A stretch of 64,000 bases of DNA from Micavibrio sp. TMED2 (GTDB lineage Bacteria; Pseudomonadota; Alphaproteobacteria; TMED2), in contig NHBH01000009.1 of NCBI GenBank assembly GCA_002168225.1, forward strand, positions 691,609 to 755,608, read 5' to 3'. Below the pieces are notes generated by a model. The model was not told the DNA's origin and searched no databases. It saw only the letters and a program-made list of their open reading frames with translations. Below are positions 54,316 to 63,906 of the stretch, in pieces (position 1 is the first letter of the stretch; every line of letters begins with the position of its first letter). Both the position numbers and the translations under genes were made by a program.

Positions 54316-54737
54316 GCCGAGGAGTTCCTCTCTTCCAAGTCGGTTTGGTTCAGACTAAGCAATTCTGATTCCAATTTCATCACAGCCCGACAGGTTTTTA
54401 AAGCGCGATAAAATTCATTCTCACCAACATCCACATGAATCAGCGCCAGCGACTTTTTCAACTCGGGCAACGATGTGGTTGTCATCAGGTCCATCATGAA
54501 GCCCATATAGCGATCCATGTAGTCTGCTTTGTTCTGTGGATCGAGATACATCAGCATGATCATGAAGTAGACGCGCTTGGCAGGCGTGTTGGCGTCGCTT
54601 TCCTGCATGATATCCTTGGCCCTCAGCAGGGCAGCCTTATTGTGCAAAACCAGTGTTGCACCATTTTCGCCAGCAGTGATTACCGCGCCATTAATGACGA
54701 CTTTTTCGCTGGGCTTCAGGCGGACTTTCAGGGGCAT
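54312..54737 (-). CDS. flbT: FlbT flagellin mRNA regulator
   Basis: 141 aa. Starts MPLKVRLKPSEKVVINGAVI and contains VLHNKAALLRAKDIMQESDA, then RVYFMIMLMYLDPQNKADYM. FlbT binds the leader of flagellin mRNA in Caulobacter and promotes its decay until the hook is finished. Located directly downstream of the two flagellin genes, after a terminator, with flaF. Confidence 0.93.
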   Translation of the reverse strand: MPLKVRLKPSEKVVINGAVITAGENGATLVLHNKAALLRAKDIMQESDANTPAKRVYFMIMLMYLDPQNKADYMDRYMGFMMDLMTTTSLPELKKSLALIHVDVGENEFYRALKTCRAVMKLESELLSLNQTDLEERNSSA

Positions 54738-54785
54738 GGGTTACATCGTATGCAAATGGGAAGGGGCAGGCAATTTCAGTTTAGC

Positions 54786-54820
54786 GCAAAAAAAACAGGC
54801 GGGGAAATAATCCCCGCCTG
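54786..54820 (-). terminator. Terminator after first flagellin
   Basis: Arms caggcgggga (54796-54805) and tccccgcctg (54811-54820), 10 bp, loop of 5, followed on the minus strand by an eight-T run. It separates the flagellin at 54846-55997 from flbT-flaF. Confidence 0.9.
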
Positions 54821-54845
54821 AATTTCTGTGTAATTTGCGTCAGTC

Positions 54846-55997
54846 TTATTGGAACAGGCTGAGCAGAATGGTTGGCTTCTGGTTCGCAATCGCCAGGGTC
54901 TGTACTGACAGCTGCTGTTTGGTTTGCAGAGCCTGCAAGCGAGCAGATTCGCGAGCCAGATCCGCATCGACCAGAGCGCCAAGACCTTCTTCAACCGCAT
55001 CCGAAATGGAGGTGTTGAAGTCAACCTGGAACTCAATAGACCGGTTATCCGCGCCAAGGTTACCCAGAGCAGCCGCAACTTCCTGCTCGAAGAATGCCAG
55101 AGCAGAGTTGAAGACGGTTTCAGTACTGGTTTCAAAGGCGTTCGCGTTGGTATCTGCGGCAAATGCAGTAGCATCACGCAGACCGTTGGAGTCCAGATCG
55201 GCAAGTGCAGCCTGTGCGATACGGGCACCGACATAACGACGTGCGACAAGGGCTCCGGTACCTTCGGCATTCGATGCCACACCAGTTGCCGATGCAGTGG
55301 AGGTAATGCTGTTGGCACCAAAGTCAGCAGCATCAAGACCATCGTCCTTGTTGATGGCGGCAGTGCTGTTTGTGGTAACGAAGGCAACACGAGCAAGAGC
55401 CTGGAAGGCATCAACCGTGTCAGTAGCGGCAGCGCCAGCACCGATCAAAAGGTCATTTGCCCGAATGGTTAACTGCTCACCGTTCACAGAACGGATCACT
55501 TGCGCATCAGAAGCGGAGGTAAAGCTACCGAACACGCCGATGTTGCCACCGTTAGCGTAAGTACCGTTGTCACTGCTGATGAGGTTACGCCCATTATACT
55601 CAGCACCCTCAAGGAAGCTGCGGAGTTGTTTGAACTGCTCGACCAGATCGCCAGTGTAGATTTCGCGTTGATCCTGAGAGATAGCTTCGTCAGAAAGCTG
55701 GGTCAGTTTGCCACGGATATCGGCGAGCAGGTTGGAAACCTGAGTCGCACCACTGATAGCAACACTGGTAAGACCTTTAGCACCTGACAGTGCACCCTTA
55801 ACGGCTTCATAACCTTTAAGGTCGCCCCGGATACCCTGAGCAACAGAGAATACGGAAGCATCTTCTTGAGCGGAGCTGACACGAAGACCAGTTGAAACGC
55901 GATTTTGAACAGCTTCAAGATCACGGTTAACTGAGTTGAGGTTGCGCAGTGCAACCAGAGCACCAACGTTTGTGTTGATGGAGTTTTGTACAGTCAT
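54846..55997 (-). CDS. Flagellin
   Basis: 383 aa from ATG 55997 (MTVQNSINTNVGALVAL), AGAAGGGAG 7 nt upstream; upstream codons from 56030 are leader. Conserved N-terminal D0/D1 helices (VQNRVSTGLRVSSAQEDASV, GLTSVAISGATQVSNLLADI) and C-terminal D1/D0 (AALGNLGADNRSIEFQVDF, ESARLQALQTKQQLSVQ). The middle is a Thr/Ala/Asn-rich variable surface domain. Compared with the neighbouring flagellin it has a more T- and A-ending codon choice, which looks recent or differently expressed. Exported by the flagellar system and probably O-glycosylated. Confidence 0.95.
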   Translation of the reverse strand: MTVQNSINTNVGALVALRNLNSVNRDLEAVQNRVSTGLRVSSAQEDASVFSVAQGIRGDLKGYEAVKGALSGAKGLTSVAISGATQVSNLLADIRGKLTQLSDEAISQDQREIYTGDLVEQFKQLRSFLEGAEYNGRNLISSDNGTYANGGNIGVFGSFTSASDAQVIRSVNGEQLTIRANDLLIGAGAAATDTVDAFQALARVAFVTTNSTAAINKDDGLDAADFGANSITSTASATGVASNAEGTGALVARRYVGARIAQAALADLDSNGLRDATAFAADTNANAFETSTETVFNSALAFFEQEVAAALGNLGADNRSIEFQVDFNTSISDAVEEGLGALVDADLARESARLQALQTKQQLSVQTLAIANQKPTILLSLFQ

Positions 55998-56133
55998 TAG
56001 TTGTCTCCCTTCTGGCGACATGTTGAACACGGTTCTACCGATGTGGCTATAAAACCAGAAGGAACGGTTTTTGGCAACTTTTTATCAAGGAATCTGAATC
56101 ATTCCTTACCTTTTGCCGGTGGTTGTCAGCAGG

Positions 56134-56170
56134 CAAAAACAAGCGGCCACACCGATGGCATGGCCGCTTG
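56134..56170 (-). terminator. Terminator after second flagellin
   Basis: Arms caagcggcca (56140-56149) and tggccgcttg (56161-56170), 10 bp, followed on the minus strand by five T. It ends the flagellin at 56199-57278. Confidence 0.85.
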
Positions 56171-56198
56171 ATAGTTGATTTTAAAAAGATTCTGCTAA

Positions 56199-57278
56199 TT
56201 AGCCGAACAGGGCCAGCATGGTGGTTGGTTGCTGGTTGGCGATGGCCAGAGACTGGATCGCCAGTTGCTGTTTGGTTTGCAGGGACTGCAGTCGGGCCGA
56301 CTCACGTGCCAGATCAGCATCCACCAGCTGGCCGAGGCCTTCCTTGGTAGCGTCTTCGATGGCTTCGGTGAACTCCACCTGGAATTCGATCGAGCGGTTG
56401 TCCGCACCGAGATTGCCAAGAGCCTGGCTGACTTCACGCTCGAACAGGGCGAAGGAGCTGTTGAAGACTGAGTCGCCACCGGTGGTGTCCGTATCAGAGT
56501 CGAAGAAGACATCGGTTTGACGAGTGCCATCAGCCTGAACGTCTGCCAGCGCTGCCTGTGCCATACGGGCGTTAACAACACTGCGCGCCGTGAAGCTGTT
56601 ACCGGTCGTGTCGGCACCATTGGTGGCAACAGTATCATTGCCAACCTGACCGGTGGCACCGCCATTGGTGTTATCGGTCGAGTAGACAATACGGGCAAAA
56701 GCAACAAAGCCGGTAGTACCGCTGGTACCGCTTGAGCCAAGCATGAGGTCATTGGAGCGGATGGTCAGGCTGCCGCCATTGATATCCTTAATGGTGCTGA
56801 CAGACTGGGCAGCGCCGTAGTTGCTGTAGTCGTCACCATTGGTGCCCTGATCGCCAGCCAGAATGTTGCGGCCATTGTATTCAGCGCCCTCAAGGAAGCT
56901 GCGGAGCTGATCAACCTGCGCGCGAAGATCCCCGGTGTAGATTTCACGCTGATCGCCGGACAGGCTTTCATCGGCAAGCTGGGACAGCTTGCTGCGAATG
57001 TCGCCCATCAGGCTGGAGACCGAAGTCGCTGCTGTCGAGGCAACACTGATGATGCCCTTGGAGCCGGCCAGAGAGCTTTTGACGGCCTCATAGCCTTTCA
57101 GTTGACCGCGAATGCCCTGTGCTACGGAAAATGCGGAAGCATCATCCTTGGCGCTGCTGATACGCAGTCCGGTTGAAACACGGTTTTGTACGGAACTGAG
57201 GTCACGACCGATGGCGCTGAGATTCTTCAGCGCAACCATCGCGCCGACATTGGTATTGATAGAGTTTTGAAGTGACAT
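56199..57278 (-). CDS. Flagellin
   Basis: 359 aa from ATG 57278 (MSLQNSINTNVGAMVALKNL), with AAAGGA 8 nt upstream. D0/D1 helices are strongly conserved with the neighbour (VQNRVSTGLRISSAKDDASA; ESARLQSLQTKQQLAIQSLA). The variable middle is shorter and Gly/Thr/Asn-rich. Two tandem, separately terminated flagellin genes point to a mixed filament. The leader is long (the gap to the next gene is 304 nt), which would leave room for FlbT action. Confidence 0.95.
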   Translation of the reverse strand: MSLQNSINTNVGAMVALKNLSAIGRDLSSVQNRVSTGLRISSAKDDASAFSVAQGIRGQLKGYEAVKSSLAGSKGIISVASTAATSVSSLMGDIRSKLSQLADESLSGDQREIYTGDLRAQVDQLRSFLEGAEYNGRNILAGDQGTNGDDYSNYGAAQSVSTIKDINGGSLTIRSNDLMLGSSGTSGTTGFVAFARIVYSTDNTNGGATGQVGNDTVATNGADTTGNSFTARSVVNARMAQAALADVQADGTRQTDVFFDSDTDTTGGDSVFNSSFALFEREVSQALGNLGADNRSIEFQVEFTEAIEDATKEGLGQLVDADLARESARLQSLQTKQQLAIQSLAIANQQPTTMLALFG

Positions 57279-57582
57279 GACCGATATCCTTTCTGGGTTG
57301 GTCAGTGAAGTACCGGCCCACGGCGTTTTGCCTGTCGGGCCGCAACGCATGTCACGAGTCTCCGGCGTTGCCCTTTCTGGGCTTCCGCATAGCCCCCGTG
57401 CGGGCGTTGCCAGATCAGATATCGGCGAATTTGGATAAGAACTGCTTAATGGGACGTGCTAAATTTGCACGACCCGATCCCAAGAAAGCGGGAAACCTTA
57501 TTAGGCACTGGATTCAATCATCGCTGTGGTAAGGCTTTTCCTGTCCAGTTGAAGTCTTACCGGTATCCAGCGGAGTGAAATT
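57279..57582. promoter_or_regulatory. Divergent flagellin / glycosyltransferase control region
   Basis: 304 nt between the flagellin at 57278 and the TTG start at 57583. It contains the imperfect palindrome at 57451-57475 and a weak sigma-54-like match on the minus strand (57466-57481). No gene is seen. Confidence 0.5.
57451..57475. promoter_or_regulatory. 25-bp imperfect palindrome, candidate operator
   Basis: GGGACGTGC and GCACGACCC flank TAAATTT; arms match except for one pair. It lies in the flagellin/glycosyltransferase divergent gap, where a flagellar regulator such as FlbD or CtrA would bind, but matches neither consensus closely. Confidence 0.4.
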
Positions 57583-59697
57583 TTGTCCAGCAAGATTGAT
57601 GAACAGGTTAAGTCGATCCATCAGCGCGCCCTCAAATGTCTGGAGAACGGTCAACCGGCTAAGGCGGTGAAGCTTTTCAGAACAGCCATCAAGCTCAGCC
57701 CGCATAATGCTCCGCTGATGTGTAATCTTGGCTACGCGTTACTCAAGAATGAGCAATATCAGGAAGCGCTGAACTGGTTTGATTTTGCGCTCGCTGCCCA
57801 ACCGGGCTGGAATATCGCGCTCTATAATCGGGGATTGGCGCTCTACAATCTGGAGCGTTTCGACGAAGCCAAGGCAGCCTTCGAGGAAGGGGTCAAGGCC
57901 CAGCCTGACCATGTGGATGCCAAGGTCAATCTGGCCGCGATCCACATGGAAGCACATGAGTTTGATGAAGCGCTCGCCGTACTGGATGAGATATTGGCCG
58001 ACAATCCGGACAATACCAGTGTCCTGATTACCAAGGCGCATGTCTATGGGTTGAAAAAGGAACCGTTAAGAGCGCTCGAAGTAATAAACAGGATTGATGA
58101 GAGCGCCGGTATTGATGATCCGAACTATTATATTGTGGCTGCTTCGGCATATTTTGATACCGGGCAGGGATACCGGTCTTATGCCTTGTTGCAGCAGGCG
58201 TTCGCGCTCGGGGGCTTGAGCACCACAAACAAGATGACCGCCGCGCAGCTTTTGATGACGTTGCGTAAATCGGCGCAATGCGTCGAGCTATGTGACGAAG
58301 TAATCGAAGCTGAGCCAGACAACTATGATGCGTATCGTATCAAGGGGACGGCGCTTACCGGCATGGGGGCAATTGAAGATGCGGTTGATGCGGCCCTCAA
58401 ATGTCATGAGATGGAACCCGAGTATCTGGCTAATTATGTCAGCCTTATCTTTGGCATGAACTACCTAGATCCCCCGAAACCGGAAGTCATGGGCAGGATT
58501 ACCAGAGATTATGAGACTTATGCCGGGCGCAAGATGGCCGCGATGCAGGCATACCATTATAGCGGTAGTCTGGATCCGGACAAAAAGCTGCGGGTGGGGT
58601 TCGTTTCCCCGGACCTTCGTGAACATTCATGTAGTTTCTTTATTGAAAGCGTTTTTGCCGGACTGGACCGGGACAAGTTTGAAGTTATCGCCATTCCCCG
58701 CAGGTTGGGCAAAGATCCACGAGCAACGCTATTGCGTCGTTTGTCCGATGCCTGGGTCCCGCTGCTGACCAATATATGGGAGGACATCACGGATACGCTT
58801 CGATCTCTTGAGTTGGATGTTGCCTTCGACCTTGCCGGACACACATCCTACCATTCCATTCCGGCATTTATCAGCCGTGTTGCCCCGGTGCAGATAAATT
58901 GGCTCGGCTATCCCAACACGACCGGTATCAGGAATATGGACTATCGGATTGTGGATCATTTTACCGATCCGGTCAGTGCCGATCGTTCGATCTATACCGA
59001 GGAGCTCGTCCGCATGGACCGATGCTTCCTGTGTTATTCGCCTCCAGCGGACCATCCTCAAGTTGAGGACAAGGCCGGTCGGGACAAGATTGTTTTTGGA
59101 TCATTCAATTCGATTTCGAAAGTAAACCCGAGAGTGATGCAACTCTGGGTGCAGATATTGAGACGTGTGCCCGGCTCAACGCTGGTGATCAAGGCATTGC
59201 AGTTTGGCGAGGAAAGCATGATTGAGAATGCGCGCCAGCAACTGATCACACACGGGGTTGATCCGGACCGGTTGCAGGTATTTGGGGCCATGCCGAATAC
59301 TTTTGATCACCTTAACCTATATAATGAGATCGATATTGGTCTTGATCCGTTTCCCTATAACGGCACCACGACAAGCTGTGAGGCAATGTTGATGGGCATA
59401 CCGGTGGTGAGTATGTGCGGTGAGGTACATTCGGCCCGTGTGGGATTGTCCCTGATGAACGCTGTCGGTCTGGGTGAACTGGTTGCTGGAAGCCCGGATG
59501 ATTATATCAATCTGGCGACGGAGCTTGCGCTTGATGTACCGCGTTTGCGCAACCTGCAATCAGGCATGCGGGACAGGCTGCTGTCCTCATCTCTGATGGA
59601 TAGGGATGATTTCAACAGCCATTTTGCGGCATCAGTCCGTTCAATGTGGCGCTCATATTGCGAGACTGGAAAATCAGCAGGTGAGCAGCGCCCTTAG
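57583..59697 (+). CDS. TPR / O-GlcNAc-transferase-like (SPINDLY) glycosyltransferase
   Basis: 704 aa from a TTG at 57583, with GGAG 7 nt upstream. Residues 1 to about 300 are TPR repeats (for example PAKAVKLFRTAIKLSPHNAP and ALNWFDFALAAQPGWNIALY). The catalytic part (about 335-690) has the GT41 pattern: LRVGFVSPDLREHSCSFFIE, INWLGYPNTTGIRNMDYRIV, RDKIVFGSFNSISKVNPRVM, and DIGLDPFPYNGTTTSCEAML. Family members transfer a sugar from a nucleotide donor to Ser/Thr of proteins; FlmG-type members modify flagellin. Its position next to two flagellins and divergent to one strongly suggests flagellin as target. Confidence 0.88.
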   Translation: MSSKIDEQVKSIHQRALKCLENGQPAKAVKLFRTAIKLSPHNAPLMCNLGYALLKNEQYQEALNWFDFALAAQPGWNIALYNRGLALYNLERFDEAKAAFEEGVKAQPDHVDAKVNLAAIHMEAHEFDEALAVLDEILADNPDNTSVLITKAHVYGLKKEPLRALEVINRIDESAGIDDPNYYIVAASAYFDTGQGYRSYALLQQAFALGGLSTTNKMTAAQLLMTLRKSAQCVELCDEVIEAEPDNYDAYRIKGTALTGMGAIEDAVDAALKCHEMEPEYLANYVSLIFGMNYLDPPKPEVMGRITRDYETYAGRKMAAMQAYHYSGSLDPDKKLRVGFVSPDLREHSCSFFIESVFAGLDRDKFEVIAIPRRLGKDPRATLLRRLSDAWVPLLTNIWEDITDTLRSLELDVAFDLAGHTSYHSIPAFISRVAPVQINWLGYPNTTGIRNMDYRIVDHFTDPVSADRSIYTEELVRMDRCFLCYSPPADHPQVEDKAGRDKIVFGSFNSISKVNPRVMQLWVQILRRVPGSTLVIKALQFGEESMIENARQQLITHGVDPDRLQVFGAMPNTFDHLNLYNEIDIGLDPFPYNGTTTSCEAMLMGIPVVSMCGEVHSARVGLSLMNAVGLGELVAGSPDDYINLATELALDVPRLRNLQSGMRDRLLSSSLMDRDDFNSHFAASVRSMWRSYCETGKSAGEQRP

Positions 59698-59800
59698 TCG
59701 TTGCTATCATGGTGCGAATTTTGCAAGCTGCTTGAGCAGGGCTCCCCGATATGTACATCATGATTCTCATGAACAGGTGTCTTGGCCTTAAGGAATTACA

Positions 59801-60472
59801 ATGATCGACAAGTCAAAAGAAGCGACAGCCGCGCAGTTGGAAAAAAAGAAGGCTGAAGATTTGCCGGATATGCAGGTATCGGGAACGGTTCTGGATGCCT
59901 ATGTTGAGCATATGGATAACGCGGAACAGGCCATCGGGGAAAAGAACCTGCCTCGGGCTATTATCGAGTTTGAAGCTGCCTCGCTGCTGCGTCCGAATAT
60001 GTCCCACCCATATCTGATGCTGGGACAGATCATGAAGCAGAATGGCAATATGATGGAGGCTTTGAGGAACTACGAGAAAGCCTACGATCTGCAGCCGAAT
60101 AACCTTACGGTTTTGAGCAATCTGGCGGAAGTAATGTTCGAGCTTGGCGATAATGAGGCTGCCAAGGGCATTGCCTGTGATGCTATTGCCATTGATGATA
60201 GTTTTGTGCCCGCGATCGCCCTGCTGGCGACGGTTCTGGGCATCGAGGGGGATACTGATCAGGCAACTGAACTGTTGAGATGCGCGATTGAGGAACAGCC
60301 CGAGGAAGCATCTCTCTGGCATGCTCTGGCTCAGCTGTGCAAACGGCAGGGTGATTTCGAGAATGCTGATATTTTCTTTCAGGAAGCCCTGCGTTTCAAC
60401 CCTACTTCCAAGAGCATTCAGGCAGGTTACACCGAGATGCGGGAAGGGATGTCCTCCGGTATGCTGAATTAG
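59801..60472 (+). CDS. TPR-repeat protein in flagellin glycosylation region
   Basis: 223 aa, AAGGAATT before ATG. After a charged N-terminus, about five TPR units (PRAIIEFEAASLLRPNMSHP, EALRNYEKAYDLQPNNLTVL, QATELLRCAIEEQPEEASLW, NADIFFQEALRFNPTSKSIQ). Soluble, no enzyme domain. It follows the glycosyltransferase by 104 nt on the same strand and could present flagellin or scaffold the enzyme; inference only. Confidence 0.7.
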   Translation: MIDKSKEATAAQLEKKKAEDLPDMQVSGTVLDAYVEHMDNAEQAIGEKNLPRAIIEFEAASLLRPNMSHPYLMLGQIMKQNGNMMEALRNYEKAYDLQPNNLTVLSNLAEVMFELGDNEAAKGIACDAIAIDDSFVPAIALLATVLGIEGDTDQATELLRCAIEEQPEEASLWHALAQLCKRQGDFENADIFFQEALRFNPTSKSIQAGYTEMREGMSSGMLN

Positions 60473-60567
60473 GTTAGCGCACGGGTTTTGTCTCATGCTA
60501 GACAGGCCCGGGTTTTCCTGAATGTCCGTTATCGGGCATTTGCTGTTTCGCATCAGATCGTTTTGTC

Positions 60568-61896
60568 ATGACAAGCATTGCAACCCTCCAGCAGCGGCTG
60601 GAGGCGAAATCCGCCACTATCGGGGTAATCGGGCTGGGCTATGTGGGCCTGCCGCTGGTGAAGGCCTTTGCCGAGCAGGGGATCAGGGTTATCGGCTTCG
60701 ATATCAACCAGTCACTGGTTGATGATCTGAACCGCGGGCACTCGATTATCGACCGGGTTGGCAATGATGCCCTGCAGGGCTTTATCGACGGCAAGCTGTT
60801 CCATGCGACCACTGATTTTGCCGAGCTGGTCAATGCTGATGTCATCAATATCTGCGTGCCAACGCCGCTCGACCGTCATCAGCAACCGGATCTGAGTCAT
60901 GTGGAAGCAACCGGTCAGTCGATTGCCAAACATCTGCGCAAGGGGCAACTGGTTGTGTTTCAATCAACCAGCTATCCGGGTACCACGGCAGAAGTGCTGA
61001 AGCCGCTGTTCGATGCAACCGGTCTCGAATGCGGCACCGATTACCTGCTGGCCTTCTCGCCCGAGCGTGAGGACCCCGGCAACCCGACCCATCATTTTGG
61101 CAATACGCCCAAGGTGATCGGTGCCGATGACCCGGCCTCACGCGCCGCCGCGGCTGCATTGTTCGAGCCGCTGGTGCCATCGGTCAAGATTGTCTCCAGC
61201 ACCCGCGCGGCAGAAGCGGTCAAGCTGACCGAGAATATCTTCCGCAGCGTCAATATCGCCCTGATCAATGAGCTGAAGGTGATCTATCAGCGCATGGGGA
61301 TCGATATCTGGGAAGTGATCGAAGGGGCCAAGACCAAACCGTTCGGGTTCATGCCGTTCTATCCCGGTCCGGGGCTTGGCGGGCACTGTATTCCGATTGA
61401 TCCGTTCTATCTGACCTACAAGGCAAAGGAATTTGATATGCCGGCCCGGTTCATTGAACTGGCCGGGGAGATCAATACCGCCATGCCATATTACGTGGTC
61501 GATCAGTTAGCACGGGCACTGGAGGCGCGTTCGGCCAAGGTGTTGAATGGTGCCAATGTTCTGGTGATCGGCGCATCCTACAAGAAGAATGTCGGCGATA
61601 CCCGTGAGAGCCCGGCGCTGAAGCTGCTCGACCTGCTGCATCAACGTGGTGCGGTGGCCCAATACCATGATCCCCATGTGCCGATCCTGCGCACCTTCCG
61701 CCATTTTCCAGCGCTTGAGGGCATGGAGAGCGGTGATCTGGAGGCACAGCTCGAGGCGGCCGATGCCGTCATCATCTGCACCGATCACGATGCGGTGGAT
61801 TATGAGCTGGTCGGTCGCAAGGCCGCGGTCATTCTCGATACCCGTGATGCCATGCGCAAAAAGGGTGTCAGTAGCGACGCGCTGTTTCTGGCCTAG
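60568..61896 (+). CDS. UDP-N-acetyl-hexosamine 6-dehydrogenase
   Basis: 442 aa. UDP-glucose/GDP-mannose dehydrogenase family: NAD-binding IGVIGLGYVGLPLVKAFAEQ, SPEREDPGNPTH, catalytic Cys in GPGLGGHCIPIDPFYL, and EAVKLTENIFRSVNIALINE. The SPEREDPGN motif groups it with WbpA/TviB-type UDP-GlcNAc or UDP-GalNAc dehydrogenases, giving a uronic acid sugar for glycan synthesis. A UDP-ManNAc (WecC) activity is the alternative. Beside the glycosyltransferase, it may supply the sugar put on flagellin. Followed by a terminator. Confidence 0.85.
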   Translation: MTSIATLQQRLEAKSATIGVIGLGYVGLPLVKAFAEQGIRVIGFDINQSLVDDLNRGHSIIDRVGNDALQGFIDGKLFHATTDFAELVNADVINICVPTPLDRHQQPDLSHVEATGQSIAKHLRKGQLVVFQSTSYPGTTAEVLKPLFDATGLECGTDYLLAFSPEREDPGNPTHHFGNTPKVIGADDPASRAAAAALFEPLVPSVKIVSSTRAAEAVKLTENIFRSVNIALINELKVIYQRMGIDIWEVIEGAKTKPFGFMPFYPGPGLGGHCIPIDPFYLTYKAKEFDMPARFIELAGEINTAMPYYVVDQLARALEARSAKVLNGANVLVIGASYKKNVGDTRESPALKLLDLLHQRGAVAQYHDPHVPILRTFRHFPALEGMESGDLEAQLEAADAVIICTDHDAVDYELVGRKAAVILDTRDAMRKKGVSSDALFLA

Positions 61897-61920
61897 TTCT
61901 CAAGGCAAACTTCCAAAAGC

Positions 61921-61967
61921 AAACGCCGCTGACCATGCCTTTCTGGACTGGTCAACGGCGTTTTTAC
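61921..61967 (+). terminator. Terminator after sugar dehydrogenase
   Basis: Arms with aacgccgctgacca (61922-61935) and tggtcaacggcgtt (61949-61962), one mismatch, followed by TTTTT. Ends the plus-strand glycosylation unit. Confidence 0.8.
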
Positions 61968-62067
61968 TTTTGACGGTTACGGGACCGTGAGGGGCGAATG
62001 CGAGGGGGAAGCGGTCCTGCAAAAACAACAGACTGAAAACAGCATTAGCCAACTGATTTCTGCCATT

Positions 62068-62099
62068 GAAAAGGCCGCGAAATACTTCCCGGCCTTTTC
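62068..62099 (-). terminator. Terminator after flgE
   Basis: Arms gaaaaggcc (62068-62076) and ggccttttc (62091-62099), 9 bp with A/T flanks giving a T-rich end on the minus strand. About 30 nt after the flgE stop. Confidence 0.75.
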
Positions 62100-62129
62100 A
62101 TGATGTCATACCGTCAAACTGATTACCGG

Positions 62130-63872
62130 TTATCGGATGTTGAGCAGTTCAGCCAACATCTGGTCGGCGGTGTTGATAACCTTGGTACCGGCAGAATATG
62201 CCCGCTGGGTAATGATCAGACGGGAGAACTCATCGGCAAGGTCAACGTTTGACTGTTCAAATGAGCCGCTGAAAACCTGGCCACTACCGTTGACATTGGC
62301 CTCCCGGAAGCTGACTTCGCCACTCTCGTTGGTCGAGGTGTAGACGTTCAGGCTCTCGGATTTCAGGCCGTTGTAGTTCGGGAAATCGGCAATGGCGATC
62401 TGGTACAGTGGTACGATCTCGTCATTCGAGAACAACACGTTGACCACACCGTTCTCATCGATGCTGTAATCCCGGCGGACACCGAATGATGAGCCGTTCT
62501 GGTCGATATCGGTGGTCAGGAACGAAGAATTCAACTGGGTCAGACGATCGATCTGGAACTCGAAATTGCCCGGATCGGAACCGTTGTTGTAGTTGATGCC
62601 GTTCAGCGAGATGGCAAGATTGCCATTCGCGTTTGCCGTCGCATTGATCGAGCCGTCAGCATTGAAGTTGATATAACCGATCGAGGCATTGGTGCCGACC
62701 TGATCACCGGCGGACAGGGTAACCTGCCACCAACCAAACGGGTTGGCATTGGCGGTGTCGCTGCCCAGCGCCGGGAAGGTGCCATTACCGGAAACGGTAT
62801 TGTTCGGCGGGTTCGGCGGGCTTGGCAGAACGGTTGCTGCAGTTATGGTACCCGCAGATGGACCTGCGCCAGCAAGGCCGGAGTCAACAGCGGTGAAAAG
62901 GGTGGCGCCGCCTGCAGTTTGAATTGGACCAACGGCATCACCTTCGTTGACGGGGACAATAACAAGGGCACCATCTTCACTGAGGCTGGCAGAACCCGCG
63001 CCCGCTGCAGGTGCATCGGGCAGGGCTGCGTTGATCCGGTCGATCAATTCACCGACGGTGAGATTGGTAATGCCGGCAGGTAAAGAAACCGTCGTCAATG
63101 TTCCGCCGAGGGTAATATCCAAATCCTGTGGTGCACCGGTCGGTGTGCCGCTTGGGTTTAGTTCGGTATCAAGCGTCAGGCCAGTTTGATCGAAGGCAAC
63201 ATTCTCAAGGTTTGGCGGTGCCACCTTGGTCACATCCAAGGTCAGCAGTTGCTCGTTACCAAGACTGTCATAAACCGTGATGATACGGGAGAAGGCTGAA
63301 CCGCCGGTGCTCAGGTCCGTATCAATCGGGGTTGACGAGTCAAAGTTGATTGCCGGGTCGACAGTGCTGGTCGCATTGTTGAAGCCGGGCAGGAAGTTCA
63401 GGTTCACCGGCTCTAGGCTTGAGAGGTTGTCGAAGTTGGTCGGAATATCGCCATTCTCATCAAGGCGCCAGCCATACAGTACGTGACTGCCGATTTCTGA
63501 TGGCGTCTGGAGATAACCGTCCTCGGTCTCCTCAAAGCGCCCAGCCCGGGTGTAGTAGGGGAACTGGATGCTGTTGGCGACATTCGCCCCAACGACAAAC
63601 ATACCCTCGCCGAGAATACCCATATCCTCTTTGCGACCGGTGGTTTGCAGCAGGCCCTGCTGGTTTACGGTACCAAGGGACGCAGCACGTACACCGCCCG
63701 GCTGCAGGATCGAATTGGTATCCGTACCGGTCACCAGATTGGCGAAGGTTGCAATAGACCGTTTGAAACCAGGGGTCTGGTTGTTCGCAATATTGTTCGA
63801 AATAATGGTCAGGGATTGGCTCTGCGCATTCAGCGCCGAAACCCCTGTGAATAATGAACCGAAGACGCTCAT
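62130..63872 (-). CDS. flgE: FlgE flagellar hook protein
   Basis: 580 aa, with AGGAGG directly upstream of ATG. N-terminal rod motif SQSLTIISNNIANNQTPGFK, YTRAGRFEETEDGYL and LYGWRLDENGDI, and the C-terminus QSNVDLADEFSRLIITQRAY then KVINTADQMLAELLN. Longer than enterobacterial FlgE (about 400) because of extra surface domains in the middle, as usual in alphaproteobacteria. Exported without Sec signal. Preceded by a sigma-54-like site and probably downstream of flgD. Confidence 0.95.
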   Translation of the reverse strand: MSVFGSLFTGVSALNAQSQSLTIISNNIANNQTPGFKRSIATFANLVTGTDTNSILQPGGVRAASLGTVNQQGLLQTTGRKEDMGILGEGMFVVGANVANSIQFPYYTRAGRFEETEDGYLQTPSEIGSHVLYGWRLDENGDIPTNFDNLSSLEPVNLNFLPGFNNATSTVDPAINFDSSTPIDTDLSTGGSAFSRIITVYDSLGNEQLLTLDVTKVAPPNLENVAFDQTGLTLDTELNPSGTPTGAPQDLDITLGGTLTTVSLPAGITNLTVGELIDRINAALPDAPAAGAGSASLSEDGALVIVPVNEGDAVGPIQTAGGATLFTAVDSGLAGAGPSAGTITAATVLPSPPNPPNNTVSGNGTFPALGSDTANANPFGWWQVTLSAGDQVGTNASIGYINFNADGSINATANANGNLAISLNGINYNNGSDPGNFEFQIDRLTQLNSSFLTTDIDQNGSSFGVRRDYSIDENGVVNVLFSNDEIVPLYQIAIADFPNYNGLKSESLNVYTSTNESGEVSFREANVNGSGQVFSGSFEQSNVDLADEFSRLIITQRAYSAGTKVINTADQMLAELLNIR

Positions 63873-63906
63873 CGCTACCTCCTAAAAAACAAGCTGCTTT
63901 AGCTAT

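Noticed and set aside
57466..57481. Sigma-54-like match upstream of the second flagellin
   Set aside because: GG and GC have the right spacing, but other consensus bases are missing and the start codon is about 190 nt away; kept only as a remark.
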